DNA from: an uncultured Phycisphaerales bacterium
GTDB taxonomy: Bacteria > Planctomycetota > Phycisphaerae > Sedimentisphaerales > Anaerohalosphaeraceae
Direction: 5' to 3'
Assembly (NCBI GenBank): GCA_937868095.1
Contig: CALMLO010000066.1
Location: 49,982 to 113,981 of the forward strand
DNA: 64,000 bases
The first letter of the stretch is position 1; each line of letters opens with the position of its first letter. Positions 25,580-33,776 of the stretch are shown here, in pieces. Position numbers and translations under genes: made by a program. The notes under the pieces are model-generated. The model did not search any database. It saw only the letters and a program-made list of their open reading frames with translations, and was not told where the DNA came from.

Positions 25580-27319
25580 CTATTTGCACGCCCGAATGTA
25601 CGTGATGTACCACACCGAGACCTTGCAGAAACCCTGATAATAAGGGTCATTCACACAAGGGCTTGCTGTAGTCCCAATCATTGGCACCCCCTCACAAAAT
25701 CCCCCGGTTTCATCCTCTGCGCAGCCGTATCGTGTATAAAAAAGATACAGCAGCCCATTGCACAAAAACCCCCCGATCGGCTGAGGACACGGTATCCAAT
25801 CCTCCGCCTGAATCTTCTCCGTGCAGGAATAATCTTCATATTCACTGCCGTCGCCGCCCCATATCTCGTACAGCCGCATCGGCTCGAGCATTCGCATCCG
25901 GCTCGGCAGACGCGTCGGCGCATCCGCCACCAGCAGGGCCGTGCCCTCTTTCCAGTCCCGGACAAAATCGGCAATCCGCCATTTCCAGTAAAACTTGCGG
26001 CTGCTCAAATCAATCGTCCAGACCGACCGTTCATCAACCCGGTCCACAATCACATAATGCTGGAGTTTGGGCAGATGAACAATGATTCCGCAGCCCGACA
26101 CCTCGCGCAGGGCATCAATATCCGTCTGCACCGCCAGACAATACAGCCCCGCCCGCTCAAGATTCTGCTTGAGTTCATACAAACTGGTGAGTTTCTCCGC
26201 AGACGCAGCCGCTGCGGCCGGCTCCGAATCGGGCAGCACCGACCGCGAAAAACGCCGCTTGAGCAGATGAACAGCCAGCGAAGCACAATTCTGCCGGCTC
26301 TGCGAAGATTCATCCTCATCTACAGCTATCTTCTCCGCAAGAAGCCCTGAAATATCCGCCCGCTCGCGAGAATAATACAAAAGGGATTCCCCCCCGCCGC
26401 CCGGCTGGACTTCAACCAGCGTTCCTTCGCTGAAGCGCACCTCAAACGACTCCGCCGGCGGCGCCGACGCCTGCACGTCAGTAAACACCCAGTCTTCATA
26501 GGAAATCAATTCTTCCGAACCGGAAGATTTGGCATATCGTTCCGTCCGGATGATTTTCGGAATCCACTGTCCGCCGGCCTGAAAATAATCTGAATAGTCC
26601 GTGGCGATTCTGGCGGCTTCGTTTTCGAGCACCTGCGAGAGCACCGCATACTGCCGGCCCGGCTCCAGAACAATCTCGCACCGAAGGGGCATCGTCAAGG
26701 TCTGATGAGAAAAACCCAGCCGAATCACCGCTCGCCCGTCCCATGTCTCCTCCTGTACAGTCGGACGCTTCGACAGAAGGGCCTGCAAATTATAATCGCC
26801 GCATCCCCACGGGACGATCCCCGCCGTCAGCGGCCCTCGCAAAACCAGCATAGAGGCATCCGGCTGCTCGGACACAACCGCATACTCCGTATTCGGATAA
26901 TAGCGTGTGTATTGCCGGCCGTCCCAGGCAAATACCCGATTGCGATTGGCTCCCTTATCCGGTATCTGAAGCGGCTTCTGTCCGGCGCTCCGCGGTGCCG
27001 CCGGCTGTGTTTCATCATTCTGAAGCACAATCTCCCATCGAAACTGCCGGCCGTCAAAGACAATCGTCTCTTCCGTCTGGGCCAGCCAGTCATCTGCCTG
27101 CCGATAATCCAGATGACGTGCCCGAATGAGGCCGGCCTGAATCCAGTATGGACGCGGCGACTCCGTCAGCGTCCGCAGCAGATGTTCCGTCTCCTCTGCC
27201 GACCAAATCCGCCCTGCCGCCGAAACAGCCGGCCCCCCTGCCCAAACCAGCAACAAACCCCCAACAGCGACTTTCCAAAAGGCCTTTGCCGCCCCAATCT
27301 GATATACCCGTCGGTTCAT
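25580..27319 (-). CDS. Exported protein with C39-like peptidase domain
   Basis: 579 residues with a signal peptide at about 1-34 (VAVGGLLLVWAGGPAVSA). Residues about 45-300 are beta-rich and recall LolA/RseB lipid-binding folds (TIVFDGRQFRWEIVLQ, PLRCEIVLEPGRQYAVLSQVLE, GGQWIPKIIRTERY). Residues about 340-470 resemble a C39-type cysteine peptidase: Cys 345 in SRQNCASLAVHLL, His 421 in LQHYVIVDRV and Asp 437 in VWTIDLSSRKFYWKW form the expected order Cys, His, Asp. The last 80 residues contain eight cysteines, probably disulfides. ATG 27319 overlaps the stop codon of the dockerin-like gene upstream (ATGA), so translation is coupled. Substrate is unknown; bacteriocin-type C39 domains cut double-glycine leaders, but no such peptide is seen here. 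Confidence 0.65.
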   Translation of the reverse strand: MNRRVYQIGAAKAFWKVAVGGLLLVWAGGPAVSAAGRIWSAEETEHLLRTLTESPRPYWIQAGLIRARHLDYRQADDWLAQTEETIVFDGRQFRWEIVLQNDETQPAAPRSAGQKPLQIPDKGANRNRVFAWDGRQYTRYYPNTEYAVVSEQPDASMLVLRGPLTAGIVPWGCGDYNLQALLSKRPTVQEETWDGRAVIRLGFSHQTLTMPLRCEIVLEPGRQYAVLSQVLENEAARIATDYSDYFQAGGQWIPKIIRTERYAKSSGSEELISYEDWVFTDVQASAPPAESFEVRFSEGTLVEVQPGGGGESLLYYSRERADISGLLAEKIAVDEDESSQSRQNCASLAVHLLKRRFSRSVLPDSEPAAAAASAEKLTSLYELKQNLERAGLYCLAVQTDIDALREVSGCGIIVHLPKLQHYVIVDRVDERSVWTIDLSSRKFYWKWRIADFVRDWKEGTALLVADAPTRLPSRMRMLEPMRLYEIWGGDGSEYEDYSCTEKIQAEDWIPCPQPIGGFLCNGLLYLFYTRYGCAEDETGGFCEGVPMIGTTASPCVNDPYYQGFCKVSVWYITYIRACK

Positions 27320-28692
27320 AAGTTCTCGTCCTTCACTTGCTCGATAAACTGATTCCATCGTTCTTCACTAATCACCTGACGAATCTGGGGGTCTTCTTCC
27401 CAGATGCGCTCCAGAATCTCGACCGTCTCCTCGCTGAGTACGCTCGTCTCAGTTGCAGATGCGGACTTTTCGAGTGTCGCCGTCGCCGCCGAAGCGCTCA
27501 CTGCTGCGGTCTTCGAAGAAGAGGTCGTCTTCAGGGTCATTGGCACCGGCTCCGTCTGATGAATCAGAATGCCGCGGCGTCTGCTCGGAATCTGGCTGTA
27601 GTCCAGCAGTTCAATTCGCACATCGCCCGCCCCTGCGGCCGTATAGACAAAACTCGCCGCCGGCCCATCGTGGATAGGCGGACCGAAATTTACAGCATAA
27701 AACACAATCCCTTCCGGCTCCGTCAGTCCCGGCCCCCAATAATCAAAGAAGCAGACGCGGGGTTCGGCCAGCAGTTCCGCCGTAGAAGACTGCGGCTCGT
27801 TGGGGTCATATTCCCTGTTGTCAATCCAGCCCAGTGCCGGCTCCGAAATTACGGCCTCCAGATGAAGCAGACAGACATCCTTTTCAAAAGTTGTTTTTTC
27901 GATATAAAGCCGCACACTTTCCCCTACAGCCAGCGTAATTTCCTCCGCCCCGCCGCCGTCAACCACTTGATAAAGCACATTGGGCTCACTCAGCGGCGCC
28001 GGCGGCTGCCAGCCCGGCGTTCCCCAAAGCCAATGTTCCGAAAACAATACCAAATCCCCCAGCCCCACAAACCCGTCAGCATCCAGGTCCGTCTGGGCAC
28101 ACCATTCCGGCTCCGAACACCCGTCCGCAAGCCAAAACGAGGCAAAATGAGCAAAATCCGCCAGATTCACCACCCCATCTTCGCGGAAATCCCGCGAAGG
28201 AGTGTTCTCTACCTCCAGAACCTGCACCGGCGCCGACCAGCAGTTTGGGTCCCCGGTCGTGTAATCATAAAATCCGATGGTGCACCGGCCCGCCCGGAGG
28301 GGTTCATAATCCACAACAAACCAGTCGCCCGGCTTGGCATTCAACACCTCCGTATAAAAATCAAATCCCTGAAGGCAGGAATCCTTCCAAAGCATCGCAC
28401 GCGCATTCGGACCGGCGGCAGGCAGACAACTGGCCGGATAATGCCGCAAAACCGGTTCCTTCCCCCGCCCCGTAATCCGGCTCAGCAGACGACCCTGTCC
28501 GCGAATGAAAAGCCCACCCTGCCACGGCTCGTTGGCATCCGAGGAAACAACAATCGACACCGGCTGGCCAAGCAGAATTTCTTTCGTCGATAAAGGCAGG
28601 AGTGTGTTTGGCTCTGCCAGGCGAAAATAGACTCCTCCCAACGCCCAACTGGAAAAAAATAGACAAAATAGATATACAATGCTTCGTCTCAT
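27316..28692 (-). CDS. Exported protein with internal dockerin-like module
   Basis: 458 residues with a signal peptide (MRRSIVYLFCLFFSSWALG). A beta domain follows (about 20-170). Two EF-hand-like dockerin segments, REDGVVNLADFAHFASFWL and TDLDADGFVGLGDLVLFSEHWL, lie at about 167-225 in the middle of the chain rather than at its end. A second beta-rich region of unknown fold and a Ser/Ala/Thr-rich linker follow, then a charged helical tail (EETVEILERIWEEDPQIR). Dockerins bind cohesins, but no cohesin was recognised in the window, and in planctomycetes the module may be an envelope-anchoring or calcium-binding element. AGGAG lies 8 bases before ATG 28692. First gene of an operon with the C39-like peptidase and the pseudopilin. 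Confidence 0.75.
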   Translation of the reverse strand: MRRSIVYLFCLFFSSWALGGVYFRLAEPNTLLPLSTKEILLGQPVSIVVSSDANEPWQGGLFIRGQGRLLSRITGRGKEPVLRHYPASCLPAAGPNARAMLWKDSCLQGFDFYTEVLNAKPGDWFVVDYEPLRAGRCTIGFYDYTTGDPNCWSAPVQVLEVENTPSRDFREDGVVNLADFAHFASFWLADGCSEPEWCAQTDLDADGFVGLGDLVLFSEHWLWGTPGWQPPAPLSEPNVLYQVVDGGGAEEITLAVGESVRLYIEKTTFEKDVCLLHLEAVISEPALGWIDNREYDPNEPQSSTAELLAEPRVCFFDYWGPGLTEPEGIVFYAVNFGPPIHDGPAASFVYTAAGAGDVRIELLDYSQIPSRRRGILIHQTEPVPMTLKTTSSSKTAAVSASAATATLEKSASATETSVLSEETVEILERIWEEDPQIRQVISEERWNQFIEQVKDENL

Positions 28693-29198
28693 CTTGACAA
28701 CTCCTGCGTATCGTACCCAAAACGTTAGACTGGTTCCCAAAAATCCATTTGAGAAAAAGATGGGATTGCCGTTTCCCCCTGCCGGCATCACCGAGGCAAA
28801 CCTCCCTGGCCTTTCCAGATTCTCTAAATTAGTCGTCTATCCAGGGGGAACGATTGATGGGGAACTGAGAAAAAGCCGCAATTTTTTTATTTTTGCGCTT
28901 TTTGTTATCAATCAGGGGACACCGTCCTTCGGCTTTAATTAGAACAGAAGACCAGGAATGGGCTGCTTGGCACAATGGGGTTTTTCCCCTCTGGCGGCAG
29001 AAAAAACGGGGAAAGGGGGGATTTTAAAAACAGGTCGTATGTGGACAAAAAATCTCCACATACCGCCGTTTCCTGTGGATTGCTTCAATCGGGGGGAATC
29101 TTCGCGGATGCCTTTTCAAAAAGTCTGAAAAACCCGCAAAAAGGCCTCAACACCGCCGCACAATTGTCTTCTCTGTGCCCGCAGCGTCGAACGAGGAC
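28693..29198. other. Intergenic region between tmRNA and the dockerin operon
   Basis: About 500 bases without a supported gene. It contains the promoter region of the dockerin operon and the 3' flank of tmRNA. A TTTTT-rich stretch follows tmRNA on the minus strand (near 29110-29145), but no clean terminator stem was found. Confidence 0.35.
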
Positions 29199-29550
29199 TG
29201 GAGGCGGGGGGATTCGAACCCCCGTCCCGAGACATTTCCAGTCCGGCATCTACATGTTTAGTCGTCTGTTTCGGTCTCGCTCAGGCCCCCGCCAAACGAC
29301 GGGCTGGGGCCCTTGCCAGTTCGCTGTGTTCTCGCTCTCAGGCCGCGAACAAAGCCATCAAGCCAGCCCGCTGAGCGACACCCACGCCAGTCCCGCGGGC
29401 AGGACTGACAGGGCGGGCTGCGTTAGTTACGCAGCCATTGCATACTGGTAGTTGCCAGTTATCTTTTGCAGCGGATGATTAGGCAGGCCAACCGCTATCC
29501 TGCACATGCAGCCGAACCTTCTACCTGTCCGGTCGATTCCTTTCGCCCCC
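29199..29550 (-). ncRNA. ssrA: Transfer-messenger RNA (tmRNA)
   Basis: 352-nt trans-translation RNA. On the minus strand the 5' end GGGGGCG pairs with the 3' CGCCTCC to form the acceptor stem (7 bp, one G-T), followed by unpaired A. The T arm is GACGGGGGTTCGAATCCCCC, and the 5' domain GAAAGGAATCGACCGGAC matches the tmRNA pattern. The tag frame reads GNYQYAMAA then TAA (29427-29456), with the stop inside the hairpin GGCTGCGT-AACTA-ACGCAGCC as is typical. The first tag codon is inferred. The CCA end is not encoded. SmpB is not in the window. Confidence 0.95.
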
Positions 29551-29626
29551 GATTCACTTGTCAAAGACACCTTTCCCCTTATATTATATCCGAAAAGCCC
29601 TTTGGTTCAACCCGCCGCTTTTCAAT

Positions 29627-30349
29627 TCAATGTTTTTCCGCCTGCCGCATCCACTCATCCAGATTTTGCTTGAGCTGCTCGGCGGTCATCTGGTCGCAAT
29701 GCCCATCCCAGAAACTCACATTGGCCCGCTGAAAACTGTGCCGATACGCCGGCGCCCCATACGTTTCAAATCCCACCCATTCCTCCCCATATTCCAGGTA
29801 TTTGTCGCAGCCCCAATAGTTAAACCACCAGTCCAGCGCATCGGCCATGCAGATAATCCGCCCGCTCTGGCTCAGCAGCCGCTGGCGGACATAATCCTGA
29901 AAAAAGTACACATGAGAATTCACCCCGTAACTGCGATCCATCGCATAGAACTCCTCCTCCGGATGCTTCAGGGCATAGCCGGCAGCCGGACAAATCCATT
30001 TCCTCCCGTACGACGGTTTATACTCCTGAATATCCTCCGGATATCTGCGGATTTTGTATTCTTCCGTCAGCGGCGAAAGACTAATCCGGCTGCGGAACTC
30101 ATCCAGCGTAAACCACGGCCGCATAATCGGGTCATTAACGGAAAGCGGCAGCAGCTGATTGGTTTCCACAAAATACCCGTACATCGCAAAGGTGTATTGC
30201 CTCAGCAGCGACCGGCAGACAATCGCACGTCCTGCCTGGCGGGCCTGCCGCAGAGCCGGCAAAAGAATACTTACCAGCACAGACAAAACCGCCAGCACAA
30301 CCAGCAGTTCAATCAGAGTAAATGCGTTCTGGCGACTCCTTTTCTTCAT
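29627..30349 (-). CDS. Prepilin-type N-terminal cleavage protein (second pseudopilin)
   Basis: 240 residues. The leader [29 protein letters not shown] is a type IV prepilin signal except that alanine replaces the usual glycine at the cleavage position. Trp/Tyr-rich body ([18 protein letters not shown]) and an ending [17 protein letters not shown] related to the H-X9-DG motif of DUF1559-like proteins. It sits 76 bases downstream of tmRNA's 5' end, in the same orientation and upstream in transcription direction. Function unknown; probably an extracellular pseudopilin exported by a type II-like system. It is not part of the operon at 24732-28692, but belongs to the same family. Confidence 0.8.
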   Translation of the reverse strand: MKKRSRQNAFTLIELLVVLAVLSVLVSILLPALRQARQAGRAIVCRSLLRQYTFAMYGYFVETNQLLPLSVNDPIMRPWFTLDEFRSRISLSPLTEEYKIRRYPEDIQEYKPSYGRKWICPAAGYALKHPEEEFYAMDRSYGVNSHVYFFQDYVRQRLLSQSGRIICMADALDWWFNYWGCDKYLEYGEEWVGFETYGAPAYRHSFQRANVSFWDGHCDQMTAEQLKQNLDEWMRQAEKH

Positions 30350-30412
30350 CTGGAGTGTCCTTTTCCTAACGGGCCGGCCTAATTTCTACGAAACAAACGG
30401 GCGGCGGGTTTT

Positions 30413-32107
30413 TCAAAAACGACGGCCTTGAAGAATCAGAATCAAAAGCCAGACGCCCACAACCGCCGCTGTCAGATAGCCGGCTATCCCCAGCGCCTCC
30501 AGACTCAGCAGCCCCAGCACCGTCCCCTCCTGGGCCACCAGCAAACTGGAGGCAATCAAAAGAGCCGCAATGATAATAGCAAAGGAAAGACGATTGGAGC
30601 TGTTGTCCATCGTCCGCTCCAATTCGCCAAGATGTTCATGGTGGATATGAATATGAAATTGTCCCCGGCGGACCTTGCTGAGAATCGCCGCCGCATCCTC
30701 CGGGAATCGCCCGGCCAGCTCCCCTGCCCCCTGCACCGCCTTGCCCAGCTGACGCAGAACCCCGCTGGGCTTGTACGATTCCATCGTAAACCGTCGCGCA
30801 TACGGCTTCAGATGGTTGATAATCTGAAAATCAGGGTCCAGCCCGCGAGCAAAAGACTCTATTGTCATCAGACATTTGAGCATCAGCGTAAAATCCCGCG
30901 GCGGCTGAATATGATGCGAACGGATAATCTCAAAGCCGCGCCGGATGGCCTCCCCAAACGGAATATCCTTCAGCGGCATATTCGAATAATTATCCAGCAG
31001 GTCCTCCAAATCACGCCGCAACTCCAGAATATCCGTTCTCTCTTCAATCATCTCCGCCCGCTCCAGCGCCTGCAGCACACGCGTCACATCACCGCTGACA
31101 ATCGATAAGACGATGGCCTGCATCAGCTCGCGGTCCAGACGGCTCAATCGCCCTACCTGCCCGAAATCCAGCGGCGCCAGCACATTGCCCTTCATGATAA
31201 GAAAATTGCCGGGATGAGGATCGGTATGGAAAAAACCAAAATCAAAAACCTGCTTCAGAACAAAATCGGCTCCCCGGCGGGCAATCTCCTTGGGATCGTA
31301 CCCTTCCGCTCTCAGCTGCTCCACCTGAGAGGGCTTGATGCCTTCAATAAACTCCATCATCAGAATGGCCTCTGTGCAGTATTCCTCAAAAACCGCCGGA
31401 ACATGCACCGTCGGGTCATCGGCAAAGTTTCGGCCGAACCGCTGCAGATTTTTCCGCTCGCGGGATAAATCCACCTCCTTCAGCACCGCCTGGGCAAACT
31501 CACGCACCATCCGCTGCGGATCAATGACATCGCCGTTGCGCAGACGCCTTTTGAGCAAAGCCGCAAAGTCTTCCAGAATCTCCAGTTCCGTCCGGATTAC
31601 CTTGACAATCCCCGGACGGCGGATTTTCATAGCCCCTATACGCCCGTCTTTCAGACGCACCCGATGAACCTGGGCAATGCTGGCCGCCGCAATCGGCTCA
31701 ACCTCAAATACCGCAAACAGTTCCTCCGGATAAGCCCCCAACTGCTGGCGGATTTCTTCCCGAATAATCTCCGGCCGCTCCGGCGTTACCTGGTCCTGCA
31801 GCCGCTCAAACTCTTCCACAAACTCGGCCGGAATCAAGTCCGGACGCGTGCTGAGCAGCTGCCCCAGTTTGATAAACGTCGGCCCCAGTTCCTCCATCGC
31901 CATCCGCAGCCGCCGGGCCGCCGATACCTGCAGCATCTCCTCGCTGCGGTTCGTCGGTATCCCCTTCGAACCAAGCCCTACACGAAAACGCCTCGCTACA
32001 AGGCCGGCGACCTCTTCAAACCCGTACTTAATCAGTACGGACATAATATGGCGGTACCGCGCCAAGTGGGTTGCCGTCCGTCGAACTCGATAAAACAAGC
32101 CCTGCAA
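30413..32107 (-). CDS. ABC1/UbiB (AarF) family kinase-like protein
   Basis: 564 residues of the atypical ABC1 kinase family that supports isoprenoid quinone or lipid metabolism. The family features are seen in order: QVTPERPEIIREEIR, then the nucleotide-loop substitute AAASIAQVHRVRLKDG, VLKEVDLSRERKNLQRF, the KQVFDFGFFHTDPHPGNFLI active-site motif and LAPLDFGQVGRLS. Two TM helices lie at the C-terminus (about 500-560, FAIIIAALLIASSLLVA and LTAAVVGVWLLILIL). The start is TTG 32107 with AAGGAA 8 bases upstream. It lies 11 bases behind a phasin-like gene, so the two form an operon, a pairing seen widely in bacteria. Confidence 0.92.
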   Translation of the reverse strand: MQGLFYRVRRTATHLARYRHIMSVLIKYGFEEVAGLVARRFRVGLGSKGIPTNRSEEMLQVSAARRLRMAMEELGPTFIKLGQLLSTRPDLIPAEFVEEFERLQDQVTPERPEIIREEIRQQLGAYPEELFAVFEVEPIAAASIAQVHRVRLKDGRIGAMKIRRPGIVKVIRTELEILEDFAALLKRRLRNGDVIDPQRMVREFAQAVLKEVDLSRERKNLQRFGRNFADDPTVHVPAVFEEYCTEAILMMEFIEGIKPSQVEQLRAEGYDPKEIARRGADFVLKQVFDFGFFHTDPHPGNFLIMKGNVLAPLDFGQVGRLSRLDRELMQAIVLSIVSGDVTRVLQALERAEMIEERTDILELRRDLEDLLDNYSNMPLKDIPFGEAIRRGFEIIRSHHIQPPRDFTLMLKCLMTIESFARGLDPDFQIINHLKPYARRFTMESYKPSGVLRQLGKAVQGAGELAGRFPEDAAAILSKVRRGQFHIHIHHEHLGELERTMDNSSNRLSFAIIIAALLIASSLLVAQEGTVLGLLSLEALGIAGYLTAAVVGVWLLILILQGRRF

Positions 32108-32118
32108 GGGACTATTCC

Positions 32119-32406
32119 TTACCGGCTGAGAAGCTGATCAATCTTCTCTTCCAGACGATTAATGTCTTCTTTGGTCGCAAGGGGAAGCTGGGTGATAACT
32201 TTGCGGATTTGCTCGGAAATAATTTTTTCCAGCTCAGCCCGGCTCTTTTCCGCTGTATCCAGCACCTCTTTGATGAAACCGCTTTTTTCCTCCCGTTTGG
32301 CCTTCCCTTTGGCCACATATTCTTCGAAAATGGCCTCCGCACGTTCTTTGGTCATCGTTACGGCTCCAAGCCCCGCCAAAAACAACTTATCAAGTGTCTC
32401 AAACAT
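32119..32406 (-). CDS. Phasin/PhaF-like coiled-coil protein
   Basis: 95 residues. An N-terminal hydrophobic stretch (MFETLDKLFLAGLGAVTMTKERAEAIFEEYV) is followed by charged helices and a C-terminal heptad coil (LATKEDINRLEEKIDQLLSR). This matches the small phasin-like proteins (PhaF/PhaI type) that often accompany UbiB/AarF genes. A role in polyhydroxyalkanoate granules is not implied because no PHA synthase is seen; it may bind membrane or assist the UbiB protein. AAAGGAAT precedes ATG 32406. Confidence 0.75.
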   Translation of the reverse strand: MFETLDKLFLAGLGAVTMTKERAEAIFEEYVAKGKAKREEKSGFIKEVLDTAEKSRAELEKIISEQIRKVITQLPLATKEDINRLEEKIDQLLSR

Positions 32407-32799
32407 TGCCTAATTCCTTTCTTCATTGGATAAAGAAAACATTGTCTTATTGTCCTTAGGGCCAAACACAGCTCCCTGCTCCGGCCCCTCTCCATTTTCA
32501 TCGTTTTTATTATACGGGCAATTCCCGAACCAGACAACCTTTATCCTGCAAACCCGATAAGATTCATTGGCAGCCCCCCCTTCTCGCGAAATCAAAAAAG
32601 AAAATAAAGAATCTCCCCTTTTTGTCCGAAAAGTGCAATAAATCCTCCCTGCCAATCGACAATAACTAAAAAGGCCAAATAAATCCAGAACATAAATGTC
32701 CAGAATTGAAATAAAAGATTGATTCTAAAACCGAAATAAGATACAATAGTTAAAATAATAAGTATTTAAAAGAAGAGCTTGGGTTCTTAAGTAAGGGTC
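32407..32799. other. Divergent intergenic region
   Basis: 393 bases, AT-rich in the right half. It contains the promoter of the dockerin-like gene at 32800 (see the entry at 32719) and should hold one for the phasin/UbiB operon, not identified. An 81-codon frame (32410-32655, minus) has no support. Confidence 0.4.
32719..32747 (+). promoter_or_regulatory. Sigma-70 promoter of the dockerin-like gene
   Basis: TTGATT (32719-32724), a 17-base spacer and TACAAT (32742-32747) in AT-rich DNA, 53 bases before ATG 32800. Spacing is ideal. Confidence 0.65.
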
Positions 32800-33747
32800 A
32801 TGAAGCCGATTGTAAGGATAGCTTGCTTTTGTTCGCTCGGCTGTGCTCTGTGGGGGGGCCTCCTGAACGGCGGTTTCGAGATTCCAGACCCCAATTTCAC
32901 GGAGTGGTTTATCCCTCCGCTTTACTGGCACAGGATTGCGGATAACCCCTACGGAGACTGCTATGCAGCCATCCGCCGCTTCTTCGTGCCCTCTCCTCAG
33001 TACGACCGCAGCAAACAGCAGGTCAAGTGGATGATTCCCGCCGCTTACGAGGGAAAACGTTTTGTCGTCCTTTCCACAGGAGACCTTGGTGAGGAGTCCG
33101 ATCCGGCTATTACCCACTCAACAATTTCCCAAACAGTTACCTTTCTGCCGGGACAGAAAATCGCAGGCGCTTTCTTCTTCGGAACCTGTGATTATCTTCC
33201 CTACAACGACTACGGCCAGATTTACCTCCAGCCGGTGGACCCCAACAGCGGCCTGCCCTCAGAAATTGTGCTGGCCTATGCGGATGTAATTATGGTGCAG
33301 GATTTCCAGTGCACCAACGACTGGATTCCCTTCCAATATACCTTCACAGAACAAACAGCCGGCACATACAACCTCTTCTGCACCGTCAGAGACAACCAGG
33401 ACACCATTTACAAAAGTTATCTGGCGGTGGACGGCCTGTTCATCTGCACCCCTCAGCCCGGCGACATCAATCAGGATTGCGTCGTAGATGCTCTCGACTT
33501 TCAGATTCTCTCACAGGCCTGGCTGAGCTGGTGTCCGGACCCAAACGCCTTCGACCCGAACGATTTCACGCCGGACCCCAATTATCCCAACTATGCCGGC
33601 GGCGTGATTCCCGATGGCTATATCTATGACCCCAACCTCATCGACCCCAACTGCCCATGCACGCAGGCCGATCTGAACAAGGATTGGTTTGTAGATACCT
33701 TCGACCTGACTATCTTAACCGATTACTGGCTGCGCAACGGAAATTGA
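32800..33747 (+). CDS. Exported protein with C-terminal dockerin-like module
   Basis: 315 residues with a signal peptide at about 1-20 (IVRIACFCSLGCALWG). A jelly-roll-like beta domain (about 21-222) has LLNGGFEIPDPNF at its start, a common opening for planctomycete carbohydrate-binding or sorted proteins, then FLPGQKIAGAFFFGTCDY and SYLAVDGLFI. The C-terminus has two EF-hand-like halves, GDINQDCVVDALDFQILSQAWL and ADLNKDWFVDTFDLTILTDYWL, separated by a 45-residue linker with repeated DPN (CPDPNAFDPNDFTPDPN and YDPNLIDPN). Calcium binding is likely. No cohesin partner is seen. The gene is monocistronic, and function beyond surface location is not known. Confidence 0.75.
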   Translation: MKPIVRIACFCSLGCALWGGLLNGGFEIPDPNFTEWFIPPLYWHRIADNPYGDCYAAIRRFFVPSPQYDRSKQQVKWMIPAAYEGKRFVVLSTGDLGEESDPAITHSTISQTVTFLPGQKIAGAFFFGTCDYLPYNDYGQIYLQPVDPNSGLPSEIVLAYADVIMVQDFQCTNDWIPFQYTFTEQTAGTYNLFCTVRDNQDTIYKSYLAVDGLFICTPQPGDINQDCVVDALDFQILSQAWLSWCPDPNAFDPNDFTPDPNYPNYAGGVIPDGYIYDPNLIDPNCPCTQADLNKDWFVDTFDLTILTDYWLRNGN

Positions 33748-33776
33748 GGTTCGGCCCTTCCGCCTTCCAGCGAAGG

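Noticed and set aside
28975..29451. 158-codon frame over tmRNA
   Set aside because: Lies across the tmRNA gene on the opposite strand; the RNA structure is far better supported.
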